DNA from: an uncultured Eubacteriales bacterium
GTDB lineage: Bacteria; Bacillota; Clostridia; Oscillospirales; CAG-382
DNA: 64,000 bases
Assembly: GCA_934444645.1 (NCBI GenBank)
Contig: CAKSCV010000005.1
Span: forward strand, 62,001-126,000
Direction: 5' to 3'
Of the stretch, positions 1 through 7,973 are shown piece by piece; position 1 is the stretch's first letter, and the number at the start of each line of letters is the position of its first letter. The position numbers and the translations under genes were made by a program. Under the pieces are notes generated by a model. It ran no database searches and was not told the DNA's origin. It was given only the letters and a program-made list of their open reading frames with translations.

Positions 1-1381
1 CCGCTGTTTCCTTGTCGTGGCTCTCAGCGAAAATGCGTAATAACGGCTCTGTGCCGGAAAAGCGGCAGATAACAAAATCGCCGTTTTCAAAATATACTTT
101 GCAGCCGTCTTCATAATTGACACGCGTGATCTTGGCGGAAAATTCCGGCAATTTTTTGTCCACCATCAGAATGTGATCGATTTCCGGCTTAACCTCCGGC
201 GCAAAACGCAGATTGTCCTCTGCCATGACAAATTTGCCGTAGGCAGCCTCCAACTCATCCATGATTTCAGCCGGTGTTTTGCCGATGACGCTGACCATCT
301 CGGCAAACAACGATGCCGCATAAACGGAATCCTTGCCGTGAATATGACCGCGCACAGTCAAACCTCCGGACGATTCACCGCCCAAAACCGCGTCTACCTC
401 ATCGATTTTAGAGGAGATATATTTGAAGCCGACCGGCACTTCATAGCACACCTCGCCGAAGCTTTCGGCAATCTTATCGAGCATATGCGTGGTGGCAAGA
501 TTGCGCACAACCGGCCCTTTCCACCCCTTGTGCTTGACAAGATAATAGTACAGCATACACAGGATTTCGTTGGCGTTGATGTATCGGCCGCTCGGGTCGA
601 TGACACCGAGGCGGTCGCCGTCGCCGTCCATGGCAATGCCGAGGTCGTAACCGCCTTCCACTACCGCATTGTGCAAATGTGACAGGCTCTTTTCGCTCGG
701 CGCAGGCATTTGACCGCCGAAATAGGCGTCTTTGTTGATGTTGATGGTGTCGATCGTGCAGCGCGCCGTATGGAAAATGACAAGGAGCGGATACGTGCCC
801 GAGCCGTGCATGGAGTCGAAAATCACGCGAAGACCGCGTTTGCGAAGAGCCTCCATATCGAGAAGCCCGATAATATCGTCTAAGAATTTGTTGAACGGAT
901 TGACAATGTACTCAATGTTGCCAAGCGTTACCTGTTCGGCAAAATCCGCCTCGGGAAGGTCTTTGGCGGCGGCAATGAACTCCTCCAAAAGCGTTGTGGT
1001 CTCTAACGGTGCGTCACGTCCCTCGTCGACAATGAGCTTAATGCCGTTGTACTGGGACGGATTGTGCGACGCGGTGATCTCGATGCCGTAATGCAGCCCC
1101 ATGTTCTTGACCGTGTGCATAACGAGCGGCGTCGGTGAAGAACGGCCGATAAACAAGACCTTGACACCGCTTGCCGCAAACAGCTCGGCAACCCATTTTG
1201 CTGCCTGTTCCGACAAAAAGCGACGGTCGTAGCCGATTACCACAGGCTTGTCCGTTTTGTTTTCATGATGCATCAATCGGATGACACCTGCGGCGACAAG
1301 GCGGATGTTGGAACGGATAAAATCGTCACCGATGACGGCGCGCCAGCCGCCCGTGCCGAAATGAATGGTCTGGTTGGTCAT
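1..1381 (-). CDS. Phosphoglucomutase/phosphomannomutase family protein (3' end outside window)
   Basis: Alpha-D-phosphohexomutase that interconverts hexose 1- and 6-phosphates in the cytoplasm. The minus-strand frame is open from ATG at 1381, behind a GGAGG ribosome site, to the left edge, so about 460 residues are visible. All four family signatures can be read: an N-terminal FGTGGWRA, the phospho-serine loop TASHNP, the metal loop DGDGDR, and the sugar-binding GGESSGG followed by a phosphate-binding RFSGTEP near the edge. The length is near that expected for the family, so only a short C-terminal tail should be missing. It lies just downstream of nagB on the same strand, which suggests an amino-sugar or cell-wall precursor role. 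Substrate preference (glucose, mannose or glucosamine phosphate) cannot be decided from the sequence. Confidence 0.92.
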   Translation of the reverse strand, partial: MTNQTIHFGTGGWRAVIGDDFIRSNIRLVAAGVIRLMHHENKTDKPVVIGYDRRFLSEQAAKWVAELFAASGVKVLFIGRSSPTPLVMHTVKNMGLHYGIEITASHNPSQYNGIKLIVDEGRDAPLETTTLLEEFIAAAKDLPEADFAEQVTLGNIEYIVNPFNKFLDDIIGLLDMEALRKRGLRVIFDSMHGSGTYPLLVIFHTARCTIDTININKDAYFGGQMPAPSEKSLSHLHNAVVEGGYDLGIAMDGDGDRLGVIDPSGRYINANEILCMLYYYLVKHKGWKGPVVRNLATTHMLDKIAESFGEVCYEVPVGFKYISSKIDEVDAVLGGESSGGLTVRGHIHGKDSVYAASLFAEMVSVIGKTPAEIMDELEAAYGKFVMAEDNLRFAPEVKPEIDHILMVDKKLPEFSAKITRVNYEDGCKVYFENGDFVICRFSGTEPLLRIFAESHDKETA

Positions 1382-1423
1382 AAAAACCTCCTTGATCGAG
1401 CGAAAAGTGATGGAATTCGAATA

Positions 1424-2140
1424 TTAAATAATATCCCGGTCGGCTGTGTAAACCACCGAAACGTTGTCATGCAGCTGTAAAATCGACGCCGGCACTTCGG
1501 GCGTGACAGGTCCCTTTAAGGCCTTTTGAACAATATCGAATTTTTCGGGGCCGGCAATAAGAAGAATTTTTCTGGCACTTAAAATCGACTTAAAGCCCAT
1601 GGTCAGTGCGTGCGTCGGCATACCGCCGTTCGGGAAGAAGCGGCTGTTGGCTTTCATGGTCGATTCGGTGAGAGCCACGCGGCGCGTTTCAAGTTCGAAA
1701 TGATCCGACGGCTCGTTAAAGCCGATATGACCGTTAAAGCCGATGCCTAAAAGCTGCAGATCGATGCCGCCGAGCGCACGGATGAGCTTGTCGTAGTTGT
1801 CACACTCGGTTTTCCAGTCGGTGGCAAGACCGTTCGGAACATAGGTGCGATACTTGTCGATATTGATGTGATCGAAAAAGTTGTGGTTCATGAAATAGCG
1901 GTAGCTTTGCTCATGCTCCGGTGCAAGACCGCAGTATTCGTCGAGATTGACCGTGCTGACATCCTTGAAATCAAGGTCATCCTTTTTGTACCATTCGATT
2001 AACTGGCTGTAAACGCCGAGCGGCGAAGAACCGGTGGCAAGTCCCAAAACCGAATCCGGCTTTTGAATGACTTGAGCGGAAAGAATGTTGGCGGCGCGGC
2101 GGCTCATCTTTTCATATGAGGCTTCACGGTAAATATACAT
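1424..2140 (-). CDS. nagB: Glucosamine-6-phosphate deaminase
   Basis: Converts glucosamine 6-phosphate to fructose 6-phosphate and ammonia, the last step of amino-sugar catabolism. The 238-residue product has the NagB phosphate loop LATGSSPLG near residue 35, the VNLDEYCG catalytic-aspartate segment near 65, and GIGFNGHIGFNEP near 130. The length fits the shorter Firmicute enzymes (about 240). The ATG at 2140 follows AAAGGAG with 8-base spacing. The mutase follows it after about 40 bases on the same strand, so the two are probably cotranscribed. It is divergent from an AraC-type regulator, an obvious candidate controller. Identity is very secure. Confidence 0.95.
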   Translation of the reverse strand: MYIYREASYEKMSRRAANILSAQVIQKPDSVLGLATGSSPLGVYSQLIEWYKKDDLDFKDVSTVNLDEYCGLAPEHEQSYRYFMNHNFFDHINIDKYRTYVPNGLATDWKTECDNYDKLIRALGGIDLQLLGIGFNGHIGFNEPSDHFELETRRVALTESTMKANSRFFPNGGMPTHALTMGFKSILSARKILLIAGPEKFDIVQKALKGPVTPEVPASILQLHDNVSVVYTADRDII

Positions 2141-2314
2141 AACGGATGCTCCTTTGCGTTTTCAATTTCGGGCAGAAGCGATTTTTGCCGAATTTGTTAA
2201 AAATCGTCTGTGCGACGGTTGAATAAAACCTTTTACAACTACAATTATATAGGAATTTTGCGGCTTTGGCTTGCAATAATAGGCTAACATTTTATATTTT
2301 TGGTCTTTTTTGGC

Positions 2315-2343
2315 TTGCAAAACGCGCGCGTTTGCGATATAAT
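2315..2343 (+). promoter_or_regulatory. Sigma-A promoter of the AraC gene with a palindrome in the spacer
   Basis: TTGCAA at 2315-2320 and TATAAT at 2338-2343 are separated by 17 bases. The spacer contains the perfect 14-base palindrome AAACGCGCGCGTTT at 2320-2333, which would place a bound dimer between the two promoter elements. It is a candidate operator; the binding protein is unknown. Confidence 0.7.
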
Positions 2344-2399
2344 AATGAAAAGAAGACGAAAAGAACCTTTCGGCAGACAGCGTAAAAGGAGAACCATGC

Positions 2400-3260
2400 A
2401 TGGAATACGTGATGACAAAATTGGATAACGCCGTGTCGGTTGACGGCATTTATACGGTGCATTATTTCGAATATGCCAAGGATTTTGCCTATTCGGGAGA
2501 GGTGCATAACTTTTGGGAGCTTGTGTATGCCGATAAAAAAAGCTTATATGTCACCGCCGGTGCCAGTGAGATTCACCTTGCGGTCGGACAAATGTATTTA
2601 CACCGCCCGAATGAATTCCACAACATCCGCTGTGACGGCTCTCACGCGGCAAATTCCGTCATCGTTTCGTTTTCCAGCGATTGCGAAGCGCTTTTGTCGA
2701 TTGCCGGCATGGTGATCGACTGTACCTCCGAGGAAAAACGGCTGCTCGGCGGCATGATCAAGGAGGCAGAAAGCGTTTTCTCCACGCCGCTGGGCGTTCC
2801 GTATATCCGCATTATGCAGAAATCCGGTAAAGGCGCATTCGGCGGAGAGCAGCTGATCCGGCTGTATTTGGAGCAGTTGCTCATCCTGCTTGTGCGCGGC
2901 AACGGCCGCGAAAACAGCCCGAAGGTCGGTTCGGACGACAAGGTGCTTGCCAAAATATGCGATTATCTCGAGCAGAATATCCATCGGCCGCTATGCTTTT
3001 TGGATATCGTAAAGCACTTTAATCTGTCGGCTTCGGTGGTCAAGCGCATTTTCCGCGAACAGATGGGCTGCGGCGTGATGGAATGCTTCAACCGCATCCG
3101 GGTGGATGCCGCCAAGGAGCTTATCCGTGAAGGCGATCAGAATTTTACGGAGATTGCCGCAAGCTTATGCTTCGGCTCGTCGCAGTATTTCACCACCGTG
3201 TTTAAACGCATTTCGGGAATGACGCCGACCGAATATCGCGCCTCGGCGCTTCACCGGTAA
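2400..3260 (+). CDS. AraC-family transcriptional regulator
   Basis: A 286-residue DNA-binding regulator. The N-terminal half looks like a cupin ligand-binding barrel (beta-rich, with a YLHRPNEFHNIRCDG segment around residues 67-81). The C-terminal 100 residues form the paired helix-turn-helix of the AraC family, ending in FTEIAASLCFGSSQYFTTVF and a GMTPTEYR signature. The start at 2400 is chosen because AAAGGAG lies 8 bases upstream; another ATG at 2396 is out of frame. The gene is divergent from nagB and separated by about 260 bases, so it may sense a sugar and control amino-sugar use. That is inference from position only. Confidence 0.9.
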   Translation: MEYVMTKLDNAVSVDGIYTVHYFEYAKDFAYSGEVHNFWELVYADKKSLYVTAGASEIHLAVGQMYLHRPNEFHNIRCDGSHAANSVIVSFSSDCEALLSIAGMVIDCTSEEKRLLGGMIKEAESVFSTPLGVPYIRIMQKSGKGAFGGEQLIRLYLEQLLILLVRGNGRENSPKVGSDDKVLAKICDYLEQNIHRPLCFLDIVKHFNLSASVVKRIFREQMGCGVMECFNRIRVDAAKELIREGDQNFTEIAASLCFGSSQYFTTVFKRISGMTPTEYRASALHR

Positions 3261-3313
3261 GACGGCGGAAAAAGCAAATTTACAAATAATTCAAAAAAAT
3301 CGCCGCAACCCTC

Positions 3314-3342
3314 TTTACAAACAAAAAAAAGTGTGCTATACT
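3314..3342 (+). promoter_or_regulatory. Sigma-A promoter of rpsO
   Basis: TTTACA at 3314-3319 and TATACT at 3337-3342 with a 17-base spacer. Transcription should start near 3349, leaving a leader of about 125 bases before rpsO. Confidence 0.8.
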
Positions 3343-3346
3343 AATC

Positions 3347-3473
3347 CACGGTAAGTTTGGTACCCTTGCTTTGTTATGGGATATAAGCCTCACCGTGCGC
3401 GGTTACAAGGCATCCACAGACCCATAGCTGTGTAAGGGAATGCTTATCAAATATAAGAAAGGTGGATAAACCC
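3347..3473 (+). promoter_or_regulatory. Structured rpsO leader, candidate S15 autoregulatory RNA
   Basis: The leader holds several complementary segments: CACGGT (3347-3352) with ACCGTG (3392-3397), ATAAGC (3383-3388) with GCTTAT (3442-3447), CACAG (3415-3419) with CTGTG (3428-3432), and an alternative ATGGG (3376-3380) with CCCAT (3421-3425). The possible pairings are mutually interlocked, as in the pseudoknot or three-way-junction leaders that S15 binds to repress its own synthesis in other bacteria. No covariance evidence is available here. Confidence 0.5.
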
Positions 3474-3740
3474 ATGATTCAGAAAGAAGTCAAAAAGCAG
3501 CTCATCGATGAGTACAAGACCCATGAGGGCGATACCGGTTCTCCCGAGGTACAGATCGCAATTCTCACGCACCGTATCAACACCCTCACCGAGCACCTCA
3601 AAGCCAACAAGAATGACCATCATTCCCGCCGCGGTCTTTTGAAAATGGTCGGTCACAGAAGAAACCTTCTCAACTACCTTACCAAGAAGGATATCAACCG
3701 TTACCGTGCCATCATCGAAAAGCTCGGAATCAGAAAGTAA
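3474..3740 (+). CDS. rpsO: 30S ribosomal protein S15
   Basis: An 88-residue primary binder of 16S rRNA in the small-subunit platform. The protein is recognisable end to end, including HEGDTGSPEVQIAILT and the HHSRRGLLKMVGHRRNLLNYL RNA-binding region. The ATG at 3474 is preferred to an in-frame GTG at 3462 because AAAGGTGG (3458-3465) is properly spaced only from 3474 and the GTG lies inside that ribosome site. It precedes pnp, the classic rpsO-pnp arrangement, although a hairpin and a structured pnp leader separate them. Confidence 0.98.
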   Translation: MIQKEVKKQLIDEYKTHEGDTGSPEVQIAILTHRINTLTEHLKANKNDHHSRRGLLKMVGHRRNLLNYLTKKDINRYRAIIEKLGIRK

Positions 3741-3753
3741 TTCTTTCGGAATT

Positions 3754-3797
3754 AAGGCGAACCTGCTTTGTGCTTGTTCGCCTTACTTGCTTTTTTT
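3754..3797 (+). terminator. Probable intrinsic terminator after rpsO
   Basis: A 9-bp stem, AAGGCGAAC (3754-3762) with GTTCGCCTT (3776-3784), is followed by seven T at 3791-3797. The T run lies 6 bases beyond the stem, so termination may be partial and allow readthrough to pnp. Confidence 0.6.
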
Positions 3798-3833
3798 GGC
3801 ATACGGCGAAAGCCGGAAAAACGTTGTAAAAAA

Positions 3834-3955
3834 GCGGAGGACTCATAACCGTTTAGCATTTAGATGCGTCCGAAAGCAAGCGGCTTTCGGATACATTTAA
3901 GTGCTAAACCGGATGCGCCGAAACGCGCGTCGTGGTTAAAGTTATGTGCCTCCGC
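3834..3955 (+). promoter_or_regulatory. Long structured leader of pnp
   Basis: A branched fold is visible. The outer stem pairs GCGGAGG (3834-3840) with CCTCCGC (3949-3955) and CATAAC (3844-3849) with GTTATG (3941-3946). Inside it, GTTTAGCA (3851-3858) pairs with TGCTAAAC (3902-3909), and TCCGAAAGC (3869-3877) with GCTTTCGGA (3883-3891). A GC-rich small hairpin lies near 3914-3931. In enteric bacteria pnp is autoregulated through RNase III cleavage of a 5' hairpin; this leader is a plausible counterpart, but no homology to the enteric hairpin is claimed. Confidence 0.6.
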
Positions 3956-3982
3956 AAAAAATAAAATTACGGAGGAAACAAA

Positions 3983-6073
3983 ATGTTTGAAAACTACCGC
4001 ACCTTTTCTACCGACCTTGCCGGACGCAAGCTCACGGTAGAAACCGGAAAAATGGCTCAGCTCGCCAACGGCTCCTGCCTTGTGCGCTACGGCGACACCG
4101 CCATTCTCGCAACCGCCACCGCTTCTGCCGCACCGCGCGACGGCATCGACTTTCTGCCGCTTTCGGTGGACTTTGAAGAACGCCTTTATGCCGTCGGCAA
4201 AATCCCCGGTTCGTTCTTGAAGCGCGAAGGCAAGCCGACCGAAAAGGCCATCCTCACCTCGCGCGTTATCGACCGCCCGATCCGTCCGCTCTTCCCGAAG
4301 GATTTAAGAAACGACGTTACTCTCAACATCCTCGTTCTCTCGGTTGATCCGGATTGCTCGCCTGAGGTCGCCGGCCTTATCGGCGCGTCCATTGCCCTTT
4401 CTATTTCGGATATTCCGTGGAACGGCCCGGTCTCCAGCGTGTTTGTCGGTCTTGTGGGCGGCGAAGTCGTCATCAACCCGACTGCCGCTCAGCGTGAAAA
4501 ATCCACGCTTGAGCTCACGGTTGCCAGCAGCGCGAAAAAGGTCGTCATGATCGAAGCCGGCGGCAAGGAGATCCCGGAAGACACCATGTTCGACGCTATC
4601 ATGAAGGCACACGAAGTCAACCGCAAGATGGTCGAATTCATCGAACACATCAAAGCCGAAGTCGGCAAAGAGAAGTTTTCTTATCCGTCCTGCGAGGTTG
4701 ACCACGACCTGTTCGACAAAGTCAGTGAATATGCCATTGAAAAGGTCAGAGCCGCGCTTGATACCGACGATAAGAATGTCCGCGAAGAACGTCTTTCGGT
4801 CGTTTACGAGGATGTTTACGCGCACTTTGAAGAATTGTATCCCGACGAGGACCGCAAGGCGGAAATCGCGGAATGTATGTATAAACTCCAGAAATTTGTT
4901 GTAAGACGCTGGCTGCTCGACGACGGCAAACGCGTTGACGGCCGCCGCCTTGACCAGATCCGTCCGCTTGCCGCTGAAGTCGGTCTTTTCGGCAGAACCC
5001 ACGGCTCAGCCATGTTTACGCGCGGTCAGACGCAGGTCATTACTACCGCAACACTCGGCCTTGTTGCCGAACAGCAGATGCTTGACGGTATCGATAACGA
5101 AGAATTCAAACGCTATATGCATCATTACAATATGCCCAGCTATTCGGTCGGCGAGACCAAGCCGTCCAGAGGCCCCGGCAGACGTGAGATCGGTCATGGC
5201 GCTCTTGCCGAACGTGCACTCGTTCCGGTCATTCCGTCGGTAGACGATTTCCCGTATTCGCTCCGTCTGGTTTCCGAGGTCATTTCCTCCAACGGTTCGA
5301 CCTCGCAGGCCTCCATCTGCGCCTCCACGCTTGCTCTGATGGATGCAGGTGTACCGATTTCCGCACCGGTTGCCGGTATCTCCTGCGGCCTTATCACCGA
5401 GGGCGAACGCTGGATGACCATGCTCGATATCCAAGGCCTTGAAGACTTCTTCGGCGATATGGACTTTAAGGTAGCCGGTACCAAAAAGGGTATCACCGCA
5501 ATCCAGATGGACTTGAAGATCGATGGCCTTACGCCGGAAATCATCCGTGCCGCTTTCGATCAGACCCGCAAAGGCCGCGAATATATCCTCGATGAAATCA
5601 TGCTCAAATGCATTCCGGCTCCGCGTGCCGAGGTTTCCGCTTATGCACCCAAAATGCTCATCGTTAAGATTGATCCCGAAAAGATCGGTGACGTTATCGG
5701 CAAGAGCGGCAAGGTCATCCAGGCTATCCAGGCAGAAACCGGCACCAAGATCGATATCGAGGACGACGGAACCGTGTTTATCGCTTCTATTGATAAGGAG
5801 GGCACGCTTCGCGCCAAAGCCTTCGTCGAAGCCATCGCTTTCGATCCCGAGCCCGGCACGGTCTATACCGGCAAGGTCACAAGACTCATGTCGTTCGGCG
5901 CATTTGTTGAGATTGCTCCCGGCAAGGAAGGTCTTGTTCACATTTCCAAGCTCGATAAGAAGCGCGTCGAAAGAGTGGAGGACGTTGTTTCGGTCGGCGA
6001 TACCATTAAGGTCAAGGTTCTCGGCACCGACGAAAAGGGCCGTCTGAACCTCTCCCGCAAGGACGCTATGTAA
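3983..6073 (+). CDS. pnp: Polyribonucleotide nucleotidyltransferase (PNPase)
   Basis: A phosphorolytic 3'-5' exoribonuclease of 696 residues, the normal length. Two RNase PH cores (about 10-225 and 310-540) flank an alpha-helical linker. The second core carries FARTHGSAMFTRGQTQ-type and GPGRREIGHGALAERAL catalytic segments. A KH domain (IGKSGKVIQAIQAETGTKI, near 570) and a C-terminal S1 domain (TGKVTRLMSFGAFVEIAPGK) complete the protein. The ATG at 3983 follows GGAGG. The gene lies behind a strongly structured leader and directly after rpsO. It probably works with RNase Y, encoded at 25469-27022, in mRNA turnover. Confidence 0.98.
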   Translation: MFENYRTFSTDLAGRKLTVETGKMAQLANGSCLVRYGDTAILATATASAAPRDGIDFLPLSVDFEERLYAVGKIPGSFLKREGKPTEKAILTSRVIDRPIRPLFPKDLRNDVTLNILVLSVDPDCSPEVAGLIGASIALSISDIPWNGPVSSVFVGLVGGEVVINPTAAQREKSTLELTVASSAKKVVMIEAGGKEIPEDTMFDAIMKAHEVNRKMVEFIEHIKAEVGKEKFSYPSCEVDHDLFDKVSEYAIEKVRAALDTDDKNVREERLSVVYEDVYAHFEELYPDEDRKAEIAECMYKLQKFVVRRWLLDDGKRVDGRRLDQIRPLAAEVGLFGRTHGSAMFTRGQTQVITTATLGLVAEQQMLDGIDNEEFKRYMHHYNMPSYSVGETKPSRGPGRREIGHGALAERALVPVIPSVDDFPYSLRLVSEVISSNGSTSQASICASTLALMDAGVPISAPVAGISCGLITEGERWMTMLDIQGLEDFFGDMDFKVAGTKKGITAIQMDLKIDGLTPEIIRAAFDQTRKGREYILDEIMLKCIPAPRAEVSAYAPKMLIVKIDPEKIGDVIGKSGKVIQAIQAETGTKIDIEDDGTVFIASIDKEGTLRAKAFVEAIAFDPEPGTVYTGKVTRLMSFGAFVEIAPGKEGLVHISKLDKKRVERVEDVVSVGDTIKVKVLGTDEKGRLNLSRKDAM

Positions 6074-6095
6074 CAAATTCAACCCTGATACGTTT

Positions 6096-6132
6096 ACGAG
6101 CCAAGCTTCGGCTGATACCAAGCTTGGCTCGT
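6096..6132. repeat. Perfect 13-bp inverted repeat after pnp
   Basis: ACGAGCCAAGCTT (6096-6108) and AAGCTTGGCTCGT (6120-6132) are perfectly complementary around an 11-base loop. No T run follows on either side, so it is not a canonical terminator. It may act as a 3' stabiliser or processing site for pnp mRNA. Confidence 0.7.
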
Positions 6133-6171
6133 TATGTTAGTCCGGCGAAATGCCGGCAAAAAGGAATTTTT

Positions 6172-6885
6172 ATGGAAGAAATGCGCATACAAAAATATGT
6201 TTCGGATTGCGGCCTTATGTCGCGCCGCGCTGCCGAAAAAGAGATTGAAGCCGGTCATTTTACGGTCAACGGCGAAAAAGCGTCCATCGGTCAAAAGATC
6301 GTGCCGGGACTTGATAAGGTCGCCTATAAAGGCAAACCGGTCGCCGGCGGCGGCAAAAAGCTGTATGTGATGCTGTATAAGCCGCGCGGCTATGTCACCA
6401 CCATGAGCGACGACGAGGGACGCCGCTGTATTCCGGAGCTGCTTACGGACATTCCGGAGCGTGTATATCCCTGCGGACGACTCGATATGGATTCTGAGGG
6501 ACTTCTCATTCTCACCAACGACGGCGAGGTCGCCAACAAGCTCATGCACCCGAAAAATCATGTGGAAAAAATCTACCACGTCAAAATAAAGACCGAAATC
6601 GCACCGGAAAAGTTAGCCGCGCTCAATGAACCCATGGTCATTGACGATTACAAGATCAAGCCGGTCAAGGTGACGATTTTGGAGCGTAAAGAGGGCTATA
6701 CGATTTTGAAATTCGTGCTGTCTGAGGGCAGAAACCGCCAGATCCGCAAAATGTGCGAACAATTGGAATTGCAGATTTTGCGCTTGAAGCGCGTGACGGT
6801 CGGCGAGCTTACCATCGGTATGCTCACGCCCGGTAAATGGAAATACATGAATTTCAAGGAAATAAACTACCTAAAGAGCCTGTAA
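6172..6885 (+). CDS. RsuA/RluB-family rRNA pseudouridine synthase
   Basis: A 237-residue enzyme that isomerises a specific uridine in rRNA. It has an N-terminal S4 RNA-binding domain (RIQKYVSDCGLMSRRAAEKEI), then the synthase core with the catalytic-aspartate motif GRLDMDSEGLLILTNDG near residue 103 and a C-terminal EGRNRQIRKMCE signature. The start at 6172 is chosen over upstream in-frame codons because AAGGA lies 6 bases away and the S4 domain begins immediately. RluB, targeting 23S rRNA, is the most likely subtype in Firmicutes, but RsuA or RluF cannot be excluded by eye. Confidence 0.92.
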   Translation: MEEMRIQKYVSDCGLMSRRAAEKEIEAGHFTVNGEKASIGQKIVPGLDKVAYKGKPVAGGGKKLYVMLYKPRGYVTTMSDDEGRRCIPELLTDIPERVYPCGRLDMDSEGLLILTNDGEVANKLMHPKNHVEKIYHVKIKTEIAPEKLAALNEPMVIDDYKIKPVKVTILERKEGYTILKFVLSEGRNRQIRKMCEQLELQILRLKRVTVGELTIGMLTPGKWKYMNFKEINYLKSL

Positions 6886-6907
6886 TCAAACGAAAAGAGG
6901 AATTGTC

Positions 6908-7303
6908 ATGCTTGAAATGCGGCCGGTTTATACGTCGTATGAAAGGGAAGAATACACCGCACCGTTCGGCATCGTGCCGGAAAAGGACAAGGTGGTCATC
7001 TGCGCCCGCTATCCGGAGCGCTTTGTGGGACTTGCGTATGCGGCACTTTGCGGCGAGGTCGGCACGGTCTGCAAGCTTTCGCTTGTCGACGGCTATGAGG
7101 ACGAAACCGATTTGTTTCTTCTCGGAAAAGCCATGCTGAACTACTTTGATCTGCACGGCGTAAAAACCGTCGTGTATCCCGATTTGGAGAGCGAGAGCGA
7201 TTTCTGCAAAAAAAATGCCGCCCGTCTCGGCTTTTGCCGGGATGCGGACGGTGTCGGTCGGTTGAATTTGGACGGCTATTTTACGCATACCTGCCGCAAT
7301 TGA
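6908..7303 (+). CDS. Hypothetical protein, possibly a small GNAT-like domain
   Basis: A 131-residue protein with an AGAGGA ribosome site about 7 bases before the ATG at 6908. I do not recognise it securely. The central part (FVGLAYAALCGEVGTVCKLS, then a helix and a GVKTVVYPDL strand, then KKNAARLGF) has the order of elements in the C-terminal half of GNAT acetyltransferases, where NAARLGF-like segments follow the fifth strand. The usual acetyl-CoA loop (Q/RxxGxG/A) is not visible, so it may be degenerate or non-enzymatic. It lies 22 bases after the pseudouridine synthase and is probably cotranscribed with it. Confidence 0.6.
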   Translation: MLEMRPVYTSYEREEYTAPFGIVPEKDKVVICARYPERFVGLAYAALCGEVGTVCKLSLVDGYEDETDLFLLGKAMLNYFDLHGVKTVVYPDLESESDFCKKNAARLGFCRDADGVGRLNLDGYFTHTCRN

Positions 7304-7319
7304 CCCAAGCGGACACGGC

Positions 7320-7835
7320 TCATTTGCCGAACGCGCGGTGAAACAGCCGGTTTTCGCGCCGATAGGCGTGCCTCCGGAAAACCTCCAACAGCGCACAGTA
7401 TTTATCGGCAAGGCAGACAATGAGGCTTTCCCGATATTTCGGCGGCCGCGGTGTGAGCGGAAACATATGTCGCGCAATGATATCGGCTTCAATGTCGTTC
7501 AAATCAAAGTCACGCTTGGCATTGCGAAGTGCCGCACCGGGATGAGTAAAGCCATGCAGCTTGTGCTCGTTCCGGTCGCTTTTTATATGCCAATCGTAAA
7601 GAAAATAATCGTGCAACAGTGCACCGCGGATAAGGCTCCGCTTGTCGCAGGCAATGCCGAAGCGTGTCACGATCCGCAGACTGTAATAGGCGACCGCCAA
7701 GCTGTGAAGCAGGCAGGAGGTATCGCCGTGCTGAAGGATTTCACTCATGGAGCGTACCTTCGGATTTTCACATAAAGAAGAAACCGTGTCCAAAAACAGA
7801 CGAATGTTTTCGGCATTGGCATCGGTGTAGTTCAT
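7320..7835 (-). CDS. HD-domain phosphohydrolase-like protein
   Basis: A 171-residue protein. The start at 7835 follows GGGAGGTG; the longer in-frame extension has no ribosome site and is ignored. The HD superfamily metal ligands are visible as an N-terminal H in LLHSLAVAYYSLRI (around residue 43), the HD pair in RGALLHDYFLYDWH (around 72), the HGFTHPG segment, and a later histidine in IIARHMFPL. Such small HD proteins are common in Clostridia and usually uncharacterised; the substrate is unknown. It is convergent with the gene ending at 7303 and divergent from mutY. Confidence 0.8.
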   Translation of the reverse strand: MNYTDANAENIRLFLDTVSSLCENPKVRSMSEILQHGDTSCLLHSLAVAYYSLRIVTRFGIACDKRSLIRGALLHDYFLYDWHIKSDRNEHKLHGFTHPGAALRNAKRDFDLNDIEADIIARHMFPLTPRPPKYRESLIVCLADKYCALLEVFRRHAYRRENRLFHRAFGK

Positions 7836-7866
7836 AGAGCACCTCCCGATTTTTGAAGATATATAC

Positions 7867-7895
7867 AGTATACTATAACGAGAACAAAAAAGCAA
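7867..7895 (-). promoter_or_regulatory. Sigma-A promoter of the HD-domain gene
   Basis: On the minus strand TTGCTT (7890-7895) and TATACT (7867-7872) are separated by 17 bases, about 30 bases upstream of the HD-protein start. Confidence 0.7.
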
Positions 7896-7973
7896 GAGCT
7901 GTCACAGAAGTTTCACACAACATTCAGATATTCCCGATTTTGGAAATCGGTGCCGCCAAAGGAGAAAGAACCC

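Noticed and set aside
5006..6121. 371-codon minus-strand frame opposite pnp
   Set aside because: It lies entirely over the well-supported pnp gene, has no family resemblance, and arises from the codon pattern of the plus strand.
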